Positions 31,819-40,920 of a DNA stretch of 64,000 nt are shown one piece after another. Both the position numbers and the translations under genes were made by a program. The notes under the pieces were generated by a model. It was not told the origin of the DNA. It ran no database searches and was given only the letters and a program-made list of their open reading frames with translations. The stretch spans positions 2,787,001 through 2,851,000 of the forward strand of contig NZ_AP014690.1 in assembly GCF_001547995.1 (NCBI RefSeq), in the 5' to 3' direction. Numbering within the stretch: position 1 is the first letter of the stretch; each line of letters begins with the position of its first letter. The DNA is from Asaia bogorensis NBRC 16594 (GTDB lineage: Bacteria > Pseudomonadota > Alphaproteobacteria > Acetobacterales > Acetobacteraceae).

Positions 31819-34548
31819 ATGACTGATGTCGTAGTGGTCGAAAGCCCGGCGAAGGCAAAGACCATCAACAAATATCTGGGCGATAACTTTATCGTTCTGG
31901 CATCCTTCGGCCATGTCCGCGATCTGCCGCCCAAAGACGGCAGTGTGCGACCTGACGAGAATTTCGCCATGGACTGGCAGACCGACGAGCGTGGGGCGAA
32001 ACAGATCGCTACTATCGCGAAAGCGGTCAAGAACGCCGACACACTCTATCTCGCCACTGACCCGGATCGCGAAGGCGAGGCCATTTCCTGGCATGTACGT
32101 GCCGCACTGGAAGAGAAGAACCTGCTGCGCGGCAAGAACGTGCAGCGCGTCACCTTCAATGAAATCACCAAATCAGCCGTGCAGACGGCCATGGCGAATC
32201 CGCGTGCGCTCGATCAGCCTCTGATCGATGCCTATATGGCCCGCCGTGCGCTCGATTATCTGGTCGGGTTTACCCTCTCGCCCGTCTTGTGGCGCAAACT
32301 GCCCGGCAGCCGCAGCGCCGGTCGCGTGCAGTCCGTCGCGCTGCGTCTGATCTGCGAGCGTGAGGCCGAGATCGAGGTTTTCAAAAGCCGCGAATACTGG
32401 TCGGTCACGGGGTCTTTCGCGACACCGCGCAATGCTGCCTTTTCGGCAAGATTAACGCATCTTGACGGCCGCAAGCTCGATCAGTTCGATCTGGACAATG
32501 CCGAGAAAGCCCATGCGGCGCGCGATCTCGTCGCCTCAACAGGTTTCAAGGTCCGCTCCGTCGAGCGCAAGAAGGCCAGACGCAACCCGCCTGCGCCGTT
32601 CACCACCTCGACGCTGCAGCAGGAAGCCTCGCGCAAGATCGGCATGAGCGCGCAATCGACAATGCGTGCTGCCCAGCAGCTCTATGAAGGTGTCGATCTG
32701 GGCGGCGAGACGGTCGGTCTGATCACCTATATGCGTACCGATGGTGTGACGATGGCGGCCGAAGCCGTTCACGCCATCCGCGACATGATCGGGAGCAGTT
32801 ACGGAGCGCCCTATCTGCCGGAGAAGCCGCGCGTCTATACCAGCAAGGCCAAGAATGCGCAGGAAGCGCATGAGGCTATTCGCCCCACCGATGTCACGCG
32901 CACGCCTGAATCGATGGCCCGGCATCTCTCGGGTGAGCAGATGCGTCTGTACGAGCTGATCTGGAAACGCGCTGTCGCGTCACAGATGCAGTCGGCGGAG
33001 CTCGATCAGGTTGTGGTCGATCTGTCCGATGCCGCGCAGCGCACCATTCTGCGCGCCAATGGCTCGATCATCGCGTTTGACGGTTATCTCAAGCTCTATA
33101 GCGAGGGGCGTGACGATACCAAATCGGATGAGGATGAAGGCCGCGTCCTGCCAGCCATGAGCGAGGGCGATGCGCTCTCGACCCGTGGTGTCGAGGCTGA
33201 CCAGCATTTCACCCAGCCGCCGCCACGCTTCTCCGAAGCCAGCCTGGTCAAGCGTATGGAAGAGATCGGCATTGGCCGTCCCTCGACCTATGCCTCGATC
33301 CTGACCGTACTGCGCGACCGCAATTATGTGCGTCTGGATGCGCGGCGCTTCATTCCCGAGGATCGCGGCCGTCTGGTCACGGCATTCCTGACCTCTTTCT
33401 TTGAACGCTACGTGGACACCGATTTCACGGCGACGCTCGAAGAGCAGCTCGATGACATTTCCGATGGTCGTGCCGACTGGCACGACATCATGGCTGCGTT
33501 CTGGCGCGATTTTTCGGCGGCCGTAGCACAGACCAAGGACCTCAAGATCTCGGATGTCATCGATGCGCTCGATGAGGATCTGGGCTCGCATTTCTTCCCT
33601 GCGCGTGAAGATGGCGGTGACCCAAGGCAGTGCACGGCCTGTGGTACGGGGCGCCTGGGGCTGCGTCTTGGCAAATTCGGGGCCTTTATCGGCTGCTCGA
33701 ACTACCCGACCTGCCAGTTCACCCGTCGCCTCGTGGCCGAGGATGGCGGCGAGGGCGAGACGCTCAAGGAAGGGATGAAAAGCCTCGGTCAGGATCCGGA
33801 AACGGGTGAGGAAGTGACCGTGCGTCGCGGGCCTTACGGTCTTTATATCCAGCGCGGCGAGGCCGACCCCGGGAACAAGAAGATCAAACCCAAGCGCACC
33901 ACCATTCCCAAGGGGCTGGAGGGCGACAAGCTGACGCTGGACAAGGCGATCGGCCTTCTCTCCCTGCCACGCAAGCTGGGCCCTCACCCTGAAACCGGCG
34001 AGATGATCGAGGCCGGGCTGGGGCGTTTTGGCCCCTATGTGAAGATGGGGTCCATTTTCGGTACGCTTGATGCCGACGATGACGTGCTGACGGTTGGGCT
34101 CAATCGCGCCATCGACTCGCTGGCCAAGAAACTGGCATCGATTCGCAATCTTGGCGCTCATCCCAAGGATGGCGAGGCCGTGATGGTCCGCAAGGGACGA
34201 TTTGGCCCTTACGTGCAGCATGGGCAGGTCGTGGCCAATCTGGCCAAGGGCCAGATGATGGATGACGTGACCCTTGATGAGGCGCTGGCGCTTCTGGCTG
34301 AAAAGGGGAAACCCCTGAAGGCCAAGGGCAAGACCACGCGCAAGACCACGACAAAGGCTGCGTCGGCCGACGCCGCGCCCGAAAAGGCCGCGCCACGCAA
34401 GAAGGCCGCCCCCAAAGCCGCTGCCAAGAAACCGGCAGCCAAAAAGGCGACGTCAGCCGGGAAAAAAGCCCCTGAAAAAGAGGGGGTTAAGAAACCGGCA
34501 AGGAAATCGCGCGCTTCAGGGACAACAGATGGTGATGACGCCGCGTAA
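31819..34548 (+). CDS. topA: DNA topoisomerase I
   Basis: A 909-residue type IA topoisomerase that relaxes negative supercoils. The TOPRIM domain opens with DVVVVESPAKAKTINKYLG and contains DPDREGEAISWH. The active-site tyrosine is in GLITYMRTDGV. A four-cysteine zinc motif CTACGTG...GCSNYPTC (about residues 605-634) is followed by repeats of the 'GRFGPYV' type. The last 80 residues are lysine/alanine/proline-rich and probably bind DNA without sequence preference. The protein is complete. Confidence 0.96.
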   Translation: MTDVVVVESPAKAKTINKYLGDNFIVLASFGHVRDLPPKDGSVRPDENFAMDWQTDERGAKQIATIAKAVKNADTLYLATDPDREGEAISWHVRAALEEKNLLRGKNVQRVTFNEITKSAVQTAMANPRALDQPLIDAYMARRALDYLVGFTLSPVLWRKLPGSRSAGRVQSVALRLICEREAEIEVFKSREYWSVTGSFATPRNAAFSARLTHLDGRKLDQFDLDNAEKAHAARDLVASTGFKVRSVERKKARRNPPAPFTTSTLQQEASRKIGMSAQSTMRAAQQLYEGVDLGGETVGLITYMRTDGVTMAAEAVHAIRDMIGSSYGAPYLPEKPRVYTSKAKNAQEAHEAIRPTDVTRTPESMARHLSGEQMRLYELIWKRAVASQMQSAELDQVVVDLSDAAQRTILRANGSIIAFDGYLKLYSEGRDDTKSDEDEGRVLPAMSEGDALSTRGVEADQHFTQPPPRFSEASLVKRMEEIGIGRPSTYASILTVLRDRNYVRLDARRFIPEDRGRLVTAFLTSFFERYVDTDFTATLEEQLDDISDGRADWHDIMAAFWRDFSAAVAQTKDLKISDVIDALDEDLGSHFFPAREDGGDPRQCTACGTGRLGLRLGKFGAFIGCSNYPTCQFTRRLVAEDGGEGETLKEGMKSLGQDPETGEEVTVRRGPYGLYIQRGEADPGNKKIKPKRTTIPKGLEGDKLTLDKAIGLLSLPRKLGPHPETGEMIEAGLGRFGPYVKMGSIFGTLDADDDVLTVGLNRAIDSLAKKLASIRNLGAHPKDGEAVMVRKGRFGPYVQHGQVVANLAKGQMMDDVTLDEALALLAEKGKPLKAKGKTTRKTTTKAASADAAPEKAAPRKKAAPKAAAKKPAAKKATSAGKKAPEKEGVKKPARKSRASGTTDGDDAA

Positions 34549-34552
34549 TTTG

Positions 34553-34584
34553 CGTTTTTGATGCCACAGACCGTGGCAAAAACG
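34553..34584 (+). terminator. Hairpin after topA
   Basis: CGTTTTT (34553-34559) and GCCAC (34563-34567) pair with GTGGC (34573-34577) and AAAAACG (34578-34584), with a 3-base bulge and a 5-base loop. It begins four bases after the topA stop codon. There is no T-run after the stem. Confidence 0.45.
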
Positions 34585-34728
34585 TCGCTCCCCCTGTTAG
34601 GCTCCCTATCGCGGTCCAGGCAGGACCGTTAAAGCGGCACTCGATGGGGAAAGCCATCGCCCTGATGGTCAAGGTCACCGGCTCTGAACAACGTTCCTTT
34701 CCTGACTGGCGCGCCCCCGCGAGGGCTT

Positions 34729-36399
34729 ATGGGCGCAATGGGGCTGGCCGTTGCCGTGGCCACGCTGTCCGGAGCCATGCTGGCCGGTATCACGCCGGCC
34801 CAGGCCGCACGTTCGGGTGCCAGACGGCCTCAGCCGGCAGAGCTGGCGCAGGCCGGTCCGCCTGCGGCCGTCACGCCAACCCGCGCGACGCAGCAGCCAG
34901 AAGGCGGACAGGGGGGCGCAACGCTCGATACCGGGCTCCTGTCTTCGGTATTATCCAGCGCGTTCCGTTTCCTCACGCCCAGGACACTCGATGCTCACTC
35001 AAGCCGTACCTATAGTCTGTGGGGGCTGGATGGGCTGACGGCAATCGACCCGTCGATCACGATCGAGGAACCGACCCACGGCCCGAAGGAAGCTGCTTCG
35101 CTTCGCCTGAGCTTGAGCCAGAAGACCGTTGCGGAATTCCGCGAGCCCGGAGAGAACGAGACTGGCGAATGGGTCCGCGTTCTTGTGTCGATCATGGATG
35201 CAGCGTGGCGTGCCTCGCCGGCACTGAGAAGTGCTGGCCGCGATGCGTTGCTCCAGAGCTTTTTCGACGAGCTGTTCAATCACCTCGACCCCTATTCGCG
35301 CTATGTTGCACCTGCGCCCGCGGGCAATGACCGGGCCAATCGTACGGGCGATGTGGCCGGGGTGGGTCTCTCTCTCCAGCGCGATGGAACGGGGCTGGTT
35401 ATCGGTGCAATCAATGCCAATGGCCCCGCCTGGGCAGCTGGCGCCAATATCGGGCAGAAACTTCTGGCGGTTGATGGCCATTCAACGCGCAATCAGGACG
35501 CGGCCACGGTTGAAGGCTGGCTGAACGGCGCACCGGGCAGCAAGGTCAGGCTTCTTCTTGCCGATCCAGGGCATCACGGCGCCATCATGCGTCTGGAACG
35601 CCAGATCGTGCCCCCTCAGACCGTTTTCGCCAGCGGGCATGACCATATTGCCGTCATGCGGATCGCCTCGTTCTCATCCGATACCGCTGAGGAGCTGAGC
35701 CAGAATATCGACCAGGCCCTTCAGGACAAGAAACTTGTAGGGCTGATCATTGACCTGCGCGGCGATCGCGGGGGCGTGCTGCAGCAGGCCGTCACCGCGA
35801 CGGCTCTGGTGCTCGATCAGGGCATTGCGGTGGTAACAAAAGGCCGGGACCCGAAATCGAACCACATATGGGCGGTTCAGGGTGGCGATATGACCCATGG
35901 TCTGCCGATCACGGTGCTGGTGGACGGGCGAACGGCCAGCGCCGCCGAAATCATGGCGGCGGCCCTATCCGATCATCGACGGGCTGTGGTGATTGGCAGC
36001 GCGACACTGGGCAAGGGGCTGGTGCAGGCCATTGGCCAGATGCCCGACGGGGGTGAGCTGTTTGTTACCTGGAGCCGCGTGATTGCGCCTTTGGGGTGGC
36101 CGCTTCAGGGTCTGGGTGTCACACCACAAATCTGCACCTCACGCGGGGCCCTTTCGCTCGAACAGCAATTGAGTGCTCTGGGGCAAGGCAAATTGCTGGA
36201 TGCCGAGACGGTGCGCGCCAGCCGCGAGATCCGTTTCCCGGTCAGCGTCTCGCGCATTCTCGATATACGCCGCCATTGCCCCGCTGCCCTGGGCACGGAT
36301 GCCGATCTCGACACGGCCGCTATGCTCCTGCACCGCCCGGACAGCTATCGCGCTGCCCTCGCCGCCATGCCGGATGATATGGACGACGCCTCGCCATGA
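34729..36399 (+). CDS. Exported S41 (C-terminal processing) peptidase
   Basis: A 556-residue protein with a signal peptide ending TPAQA (about residues 22-26). It is followed by a proline/glutamine-rich linker, a PDZ-like region (VAGVGLSLQRDGTGLVIGA, GQKLLAVDGHST) and an S41 catalytic domain. The nucleophile serine is in VLVDGRTASAAEIMAAAL and the general-base lysine in GSATLGKGLVQ, so the Ser-Lys dyad is present. CtpA/Prc-type enzymes trim or degrade periplasmic proteins and control cell-wall hydrolases. ATG 34729 begins the signal peptide. The stop overlaps the next gene by four bases. Confidence 0.88.
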   Translation: MGAMGLAVAVATLSGAMLAGITPAQAARSGARRPQPAELAQAGPPAAVTPTRATQQPEGGQGGATLDTGLLSSVLSSAFRFLTPRTLDAHSSRTYSLWGLDGLTAIDPSITIEEPTHGPKEAASLRLSLSQKTVAEFREPGENETGEWVRVLVSIMDAAWRASPALRSAGRDALLQSFFDELFNHLDPYSRYVAPAPAGNDRANRTGDVAGVGLSLQRDGTGLVIGAINANGPAWAAGANIGQKLLAVDGHSTRNQDAATVEGWLNGAPGSKVRLLLADPGHHGAIMRLERQIVPPQTVFASGHDHIAVMRIASFSSDTAEELSQNIDQALQDKKLVGLIIDLRGDRGGVLQQAVTATALVLDQGIAVVTKGRDPKSNHIWAVQGGDMTHGLPITVLVDGRTASAAEIMAAALSDHRRAVVIGSATLGKGLVQAIGQMPDGGELFVTWSRVIAPLGWPLQGLGVTPQICTSRGALSLEQQLSALGQGKLLDAETVRASREIRFPVSVSRILDIRRHCPAALGTDADLDTAAMLLHRPDSYRAALAAMPDDMDDASP

Positions 36400-36728
36400 C
36401 GGAAGCTCGCCTGAAAACAGGATTATGGGCACGTGCGCTCATGCGTCTGGTGCAAGGGCAGGGCCACGGGGCCATGCTGCTCAAGAAGGGCGACGAGGAC
36501 GCCGGCGCCCTGCTGATCGTCCTGACAGACAGGCAAAACCAGCTTGTTGTTCTACGCGTCGCGGCCCTCGGGCAAGGCTGGGAACGCCTTCCCATGGATG
36601 ATGCCGGCGCCCTCGATGCGTATCTCGAGCGCCAGAGACGCTACGATCCTGATCTATGGATTCTCGAATTTACGGTGCACGATGTGGCCGAGCCCATCGA
36701 GACCACCCTGCCCGGCAGGATGGCCTGA
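36396..36728 (+). CDS. DUF1491 family protein
   Basis: A 110-residue protein of the alphaproteobacterial DUF1491 family, function unknown. Family marks are RLKTGLWARALMRLVQ at the N-terminus, KKGDEDAGALLIVL and the C-terminal DPDLWILEFTV. It is translationally coupled to the S41 peptidase by an ATGA overlap, so the two are co-expressed. Confidence 0.8.
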   Translation: MTEARLKTGLWARALMRLVQGQGHGAMLLKKGDEDAGALLIVLTDRQNQLVVLRVAALGQGWERLPMDDAGALDAYLERQRRYDPDLWILEFTVHDVAEPIETTLPGRMA

Positions 36729-36961
36729 ACCCGCACCATCAGGCACCTGAACACCCTCAGCACAATACAGGGGAGTGTTGCAGCCATCCCACACTCGGTG
36801 CAGGAAGAAGGAAGCGCCTCACATGGTGAACGCACCGGGACAGGAAACATGCGTTGCACAGGGATGACAGTTCAGCGAAAAGACGGCATTCAGATCGCTG
36901 CGGACGGCCAGGAGACTGGCCTTCTCTCAGTCTGCCGCGTGAAAAGGATGGAGAAGACGAT

Positions 36962-38188
36962 ATGACGCTGGAACACCGAACGCGCGGTGAGACCGTTTGC
37001 CGCCCGTTTTACGATGTCCGGCAGGTGGTCGGATCCTTCTCCCGCCTCATGCGCCGACAGGGATTGAACCTGACCGCGCTTGCCGGCTTCGGATTTGTCG
37101 GTTTCGGCCTCGCTGCAGCACCAGCCCAGGCACAGGTTGTGAAGGGTCTGTATGTGGCGGGCTCCGGTGGCGCGAGCTTCAATCAGGATCAGACCGTGCG
37201 CCTGTCACCCGTTCTGCCGAGCGGTCGTGACCATTATGATGCTGGCGTGACGGGTCTGGGCTCGGTCGGCTGGGGGCTTGGCAACGGCTTCCGCGTCGAA
37301 GTCGAAGGCAATTACCGCAACAATCGCCTGCAGCAGTTCAAGTCCAGCTACTTCCCTTCAGCGGCGGGTGGTCGTCAGCAGGGTTATGGCGTGATGGCCA
37401 ATGCCCTGTTTGACATGGATATCGGTGCCAACTGGGTCTATCCCTATTTCGGCGCTGGTATCGGCTATGGCTGGCAGGCCATGAACGCATCTGTACGCGC
37501 ACCGAACAACTATCTCAGCCAGAAAATTGGCGGGACGACGAGCAATTTTGCCTATCAGGGCATCTTCGGCCTGTCCTTCCCGGTGCCTTTTGCCGTCGGT
37601 TTATCTTTCACCACCGAGTATCGCTTCTATTCGCTGCTTGGCCCCAACGGCCATCACGCAACGGGATATGGCAGCATCGGCGGTTACGACACGCCGCGCC
37701 CTGCAGGGGCGATGGATGGCAATCGTGTCACCCGCAACGATTTCAGCCACTCCCTGCTGCTGGGTCTGCGCTACGAGTTCAATCCTGCCCCGCCGCCGCC
37801 GCGCAGCGTTCCGGTCATGACCGCCCCTGCCCCTGCACCAGCGCGCAGCTATCTGATCTTTTTTGACTGGGATCGTGCCGAGCTGACCGAAAGGGCACGC
37901 TCGATTGTCGGTACGGCCGCGCAGAACTCGACCCACACGCAGCTGACCCGCATCGAAGTGAATGGCTACACGGATAACAGCGCCGCTCATCCGGGCGCCC
38001 GTGGCGCCAGCTACAACCTGAAGCTTTCACAGCGTCGTGCCGATGCCGTGCGTGCCGAGCTGATCCGTGACGGCGTTGCCGGTGGGCTGATTGCCGTCAA
38101 GGGCTATGGCGAGAGCAACCCGCTTGTCCAGACCGGCCCCAACACGCGTGAACCACAGAACCGCCGTGTGGAGATCATCCTGCACTGA
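36962..38188 (+). CDS. OmpA-family outer-membrane protein with beta-barrel and peptidoglycan-binding domain
   Basis: A 408-residue protein. After a long N-terminal extension, residues about 45-60 are hydrophobic and end at a likely cleavage site APAQAQ. The middle (about 65-275) is an outer-membrane beta-barrel of the OmpA/Omp25 type, rich in aromatic and Gly strands. A Pro-rich hinge (APPPPRSVPV) leads to an OmpA-like domain (IFFDWDRAELTERARSI, RIEVNGYTDNS, LSQRRADAVRAEL, NRRVEIIL) that binds peptidoglycan. GGAG at 36950-36953 supports ATG 36962. A strong terminator follows. Confidence 0.88.
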   Translation: MTLEHRTRGETVCRPFYDVRQVVGSFSRLMRRQGLNLTALAGFGFVGFGLAAAPAQAQVVKGLYVAGSGGASFNQDQTVRLSPVLPSGRDHYDAGVTGLGSVGWGLGNGFRVEVEGNYRNNRLQQFKSSYFPSAAGGRQQGYGVMANALFDMDIGANWVYPYFGAGIGYGWQAMNASVRAPNNYLSQKIGGTTSNFAYQGIFGLSFPVPFAVGLSFTTEYRFYSLLGPNGHHATGYGSIGGYDTPRPAGAMDGNRVTRNDFSHSLLLGLRYEFNPAPPPPRSVPVMTAPAPAPARSYLIFFDWDRAELTERARSIVGTAAQNSTHTQLTRIEVNGYTDNSAAHPGARGASYNLKLSQRRADAVRAELIRDGVAGGLIAVKGYGESNPLVQTGPNTREPQNRRVEIILH

Positions 38189-38265
38189 TCAGGGCCATCA
38201 CGCTGCCTGATGGGCCGCGTGATGGATCGACGTGCTACGGACATGGTCGGATGACAATGAAACAG

Positions 38266-38298
38266 GCCCTGAGCCGCTTGGCGGCTTCAGGGCTTTTT
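38266..38298 (+). terminator. Rho-independent terminator after the OmpA-family gene
   Basis: GCCCTGAGCCGC (38266-38277) pairs with GCGGCTTCAGGGC (38281-38293), with one bulged base and a 3-base loop, followed by TTTTT. It lies 77 bases after the stop codon and also separates the convergent cysK gene. Confidence 0.85.
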
Positions 38299-38310
38299 CA
38301 TGCCCGGTGA

Positions 38311-39312
38311 TCAGACCAGCCCGTTGAAGAGTGACGTCGAGAGGTAGCGCTCCGCAAAGGACGGCACGATGGAGACGATCGTCTTGCCGGCGTTTTCCTC
38401 GCGCTGCGCCAGCGCCAGAGCGGCATGGAGCGAGGCCCCGGAAGAAATACCGATGGGGATACCCTCAATGCGGGCACAGCGCCGGGCCGCAGCCATCGCA
38501 TCGCGCTCGGACACCGCCAGCACGCCGTCGAGCAGTGAGGAGTCGAGCGTGTTCGGACAGAATCCGGGGCCGATACCCTGGATACCGTGCGGACCGGGAT
38601 CATCGCCATTCAGCACCGCACTTTCGGCGGGCTCGACGCCCCAGAACTGCATCTCGGGCTTTCGGGGACGCAGGGTGCGGGCGATCCCTGTCAGCGTGCC
38701 TCCTGTGCCGACACCTGCCACCACCAGATCGACCTTGCCCTGCGTATCCTCCCAAATCTCCTCGGCGGTGGTCAGGGCATGGATTTCCGGATTCGCGGGA
38801 TTATCGAACTGGCTCGGCATCCAGGCATCGGGCAGCGAGGCGACGAGTTCCTCTGCGCGAAGAATGGCCCCGGCCATGCCGCGGGCTGCGGGCGTCAGTT
38901 CAAGCTGGGCATCCATCATGCGCAGCATCTTGCGTCGCTCGATCGAGGCACTCTCGGGCATGGTCACAATCAGCCTGTAGCCCAGAGCCGCCGAGGCAAA
39001 AGCCAGAGAGATACCCGTGTTGCCTGAGGTCGGTTCCACCAGAACGGTACGCCCCGGTGTGATGTCGCCCCTGGCCTCGGCCTGCTGGATCAGGGCGAGG
39101 CCGATACGATCCTTTACCGAGCCGAGCGGGTTGAAGAATTCCAGTTTAAGCAGCAACCGGGCATGGAGCTTGTCAGCCTCGGTCAGGCGCGGCACGGCCA
39201 CGAGCGGGGTACCGCCTACCGTTTCGAGAATCGACTCATAGACACGGCCCCTCGGTGCGGCATAGCGCGACGCCAAACCACGCGCCTCGTCCTTTTCGTG
39301 TCGAATGGTCAT
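38311..39312 (-). CDS. cysK: Cysteine synthase (O-acetylserine sulfhydrylase)
   Basis: A 333-residue PLP enzyme making cysteine from O-acetylserine and sulfide. The PLP lysine is in FNPLGSVKDRIGLALI. The substrate loop is EPTSGNTGISLAFA, the phosphate-binding turn is GVGTGGTLTGIAR and the C-terminal SSGAS is present. The N-terminus is about 25 residues longer than the minimal family, with a charged opening (TIRHEKDEARG). It is divergent from an Rrf2-type regulator that probably controls it. Confidence 0.92.
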   Translation of the reverse strand: MTIRHEKDEARGLASRYAAPRGRVYESILETVGGTPLVAVPRLTEADKLHARLLLKLEFFNPLGSVKDRIGLALIQQAEARGDITPGRTVLVEPTSGNTGISLAFASAALGYRLIVTMPESASIERRKMLRMMDAQLELTPAARGMAGAILRAEELVASLPDAWMPSQFDNPANPEIHALTTAEEIWEDTQGKVDLVVAGVGTGGTLTGIARTLRPRKPEMQFWGVEPAESAVLNGDDPGPHGIQGIGPGFCPNTLDSSLLDGVLAVSERDAMAAARRCARIEGIPIGISSGASLHAALALAQREENAGKTIVSIVPSFAERYLSTSLFNGLV

Positions 39313-39407
39313 AGATGGGTCCCTCGTATCAGATGGCAGGACGATGATTCCTGCAATGTCGGCTTTCCTGCGATGCCGGTCTGTGATTTGCAGGCAATAA
39401 CTGCTAC

Positions 39408-39419
39408 ATTACGCGTAAT
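39408..39419. promoter_or_regulatory. Palindrome between cysK and the Rrf2 regulator, candidate operator
   Basis: ATTACGCGTAAT is a perfect 12-bp palindrome, 96 bases from the cysK start and 23 bases before the rrf2 ATG. Rrf2 proteins bind short dyads in the promoters they control. The site is well placed for autoregulation and for control of cysK. Confidence 0.5.
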
Positions 39420-39441
39420 TTGTCATTGAGGAAAAATCTGC

Positions 39442-39891
39442 ATGTATCTCCGCAGGGACAGGGCGATGGTTGCCGTGATCATCATGGTCGATGTGGCCTT
39501 CCATGCAGGGCGCTCAAGCCTGGTGAGCGGTGGGGATATCGCCGAGCGCGCGGGACTGGCCCGCCGTGGGATCGAGCCCCTGCTCCAGGCTCTGTCGCGC
39601 TCGGGATTGCTGGAGAGCGTGCGTGGGCCCCGTGGCGGCTATCGCCTCGGGCGGCCGCAACGCGATATCGGCCTCGATGAGATCGTTCGAGTGGTCGTGT
39701 CAGACGATGCGGGGACCGAGGAGACAGCTCAGGGAGCGCTCTTCCGCAGCGTTATCGAGCCTTGCTGGCAGGTTCTGGATGAGACGGTTCGCAGTGAAAT
39801 GGCCGCCCTGACCCTTGAGGAAATGGTGCGCCGCGCCGAGGGTGCAGGCCTCCGACGGCCCGTCCACGAGCCGATTTCGTTTTCGATCTGA
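39442..39891 (+). CDS. Rrf2-family transcriptional regulator
   Basis: A 149-residue winged-helix regulator. Residues about 28-70 contain the Rrf2 helix-turn-helix and wing: SGGDIAERAGLARRGIEPLLQALSRSG and RGPRGGYRLGRP. Iron-sulfur members carry three cysteines near residues 90-110. Here I see only one, in EPCWQVL, so it is probably not an IscR-type Fe-S sensor. Divergence from cysK suggests a CymR-like role in cysteine supply, as inference from context. Confidence 0.85.
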   Translation: MYLRRDRAMVAVIIMVDVAFHAGRSSLVSGGDIAERAGLARRGIEPLLQALSRSGLLESVRGPRGGYRLGRPQRDIGLDEIVRVVVSDDAGTEETAQGALFRSVIEPCWQVLDETVRSEMAALTLEEMVRRAEGAGLRRPVHEPISFSI

Positions 39892-39988
39892 AGAAAACGC
39901 AGGGTCGGGCAGATAATACGTGCGGGGGAGACAATCCCGCCGCACTCAGGCCCAAGGGCTGGCACCGCCCCTGGAAGGGTCGACCGGT

Positions 39989-40008
39989 GGGGCTCCCGAA
40001 AAAGCCCC
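39989..40008. terminator. Hairpin between the convergent Rrf2 and lipoprotein genes
   Basis: GGGGCT (39989-39994) can pair with AGCCCC (40003-40008) around CCCGAAAA. It lies in the 131-base convergent gap. No long T-run is present on either side, so it is a weak candidate terminator. Confidence 0.35.
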
Positions 40009-40022
40009 CCCGGCTGTGACCC

Positions 40023-40559
40023 TTACTTCTTGCTGGTCTTGCGACGTGTAGCCGTACGCTTGGCAACCGGCTTCTTGGCAGCAGGGGCCAGAACAGGCGC
40101 TGGCGGGGCAGCAACGGTCACGCCGGTCGCATCGACCATGGCATTGACGGTCAGCTTCGTACGCGGCTCGGTACCGCCAGGGATCAGGATCGCCGTGAAG
40201 CTGTCCTTGCCTGCATAAGCCGTGCTGGGCGTGTAGGTGATGTAGGTGTGGTCGTCGAAATTATACATGAATGCCTTGCCGTGCTCTGGAGCAGGCGAGA
40301 CACCGAACGAACGGTAATTGGTGTTGCCCGGCTTTTGCACGGACAGGGCACACAGACCGTCATCGCTACGCACGGTCATGTCGACCGTCATGCTGCCATC
40401 GGCCGCCGTCTTGACCGGTGTCGTCTTACAGACAGCAGAGACCTTCTGGTAGCCGAAGGGATTGGGGGGCACGACGCGCTGCACGACAGGCTTTGTTGCG
40501 CAGGCCGCCAGGGTCAGGGCCGAAACGAGAGTAATTGCAGAACCACGCAGTCGCACCAT
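40023..40559 (-). CDS. Putative lipoprotein of unknown function
   Basis: A 178-residue protein with a lipoprotein signal (SALTLAAC, cysteine about residue 22), so it should be lipidated and anchored in the envelope. The central region has beta-rich segments with two further cysteines (AVCKTTP, GLCALSV). YITYTPSTAYAGKDSFTAI resembles Ig-like or cadherin-type modules. The C-terminus is Lys/Arg/Ala-rich (KKPVAKRTATRRKTSKK), which may contact peptidoglycan or nucleic acid. ATG 40559 is preferred over the GTG three codons earlier. I do not recognise the family. Confidence 0.7.
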   Translation of the reverse strand: MVRLRGSAITLVSALTLAACATKPVVQRVVPPNPFGYQKVSAVCKTTPVKTAADGSMTVDMTVRSDDGLCALSVQKPGNTNYRSFGVSPAPEHGKAFMYNFDDHTYITYTPSTAYAGKDSFTAILIPGGTEPRTKLTVNAMVDATGVTVAAPPAPVLAPAAKKPVAKRTATRRKTSKK

Positions 40560-40920
40560 CAACTCCACTGATCACATGTCATCGAAAATCGATTCTGCCT
40601 TCTTTGTACCAGCAGGCCCGACACAAGATGTTCAGACGCGCGCCGTGCGCACCTGAAAACAAATTCATCAATGGCCCTAGCGCAAGCCGCGCCCCGCAGG
40701 AAGGGGGAAGCGGGGGCTGAAACAAAAGAAAAGGGCGCTCAGGTTTTTTTTTACAAAATCGGCCTATACCCTTGCCTACGGGCATTTTCTCGCCGCAATT
40801 GCTGCGACATAATCGAATAAAGTTCCGTATTGCAGCGCACCGCGTGATCCGGTGCGCTGCCCGCCTGCCCTGCCCGGAGCATTTCCGGCTTTCCAGTTTG
40901 TGCCCTTGTGGAGTCCCTTG
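40560..40920. other. Intergenic region with T-run and structured leader
   Basis: This 361-base divergent gap has a nine-base T-run near 40745, AT-rich sequence around 40750-40830 that probably holds the promoter of the downstream gene, and an 11-bp hairpin close to the gene. The segment 40690-40740 is GC-rich and purine-skewed. No coding frame with a ribosome-binding site is seen. Confidence 0.45.
40832..40860 (+). promoter_or_regulatory. 11-bp perfect hairpin in the leader of the secreted protein gene
   Basis: GCAGCGCACCG (40832-40842) is the exact reverse complement of 40850-40860, with a 7-base loop. It ends 60 bases before the ATG at 40921. It has no T-tail and lies on the upstream side of the gene, so an mRNA-stability or regulatory leader element fits better than a terminator. 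Confidence 0.45.

Noticed and set aside
32980-34221. 413-codon open frame on the minus strand
   Set aside because: It is antisense to topA, which is complete and well conserved. No motif or ribosome-binding site supports the minus frame.
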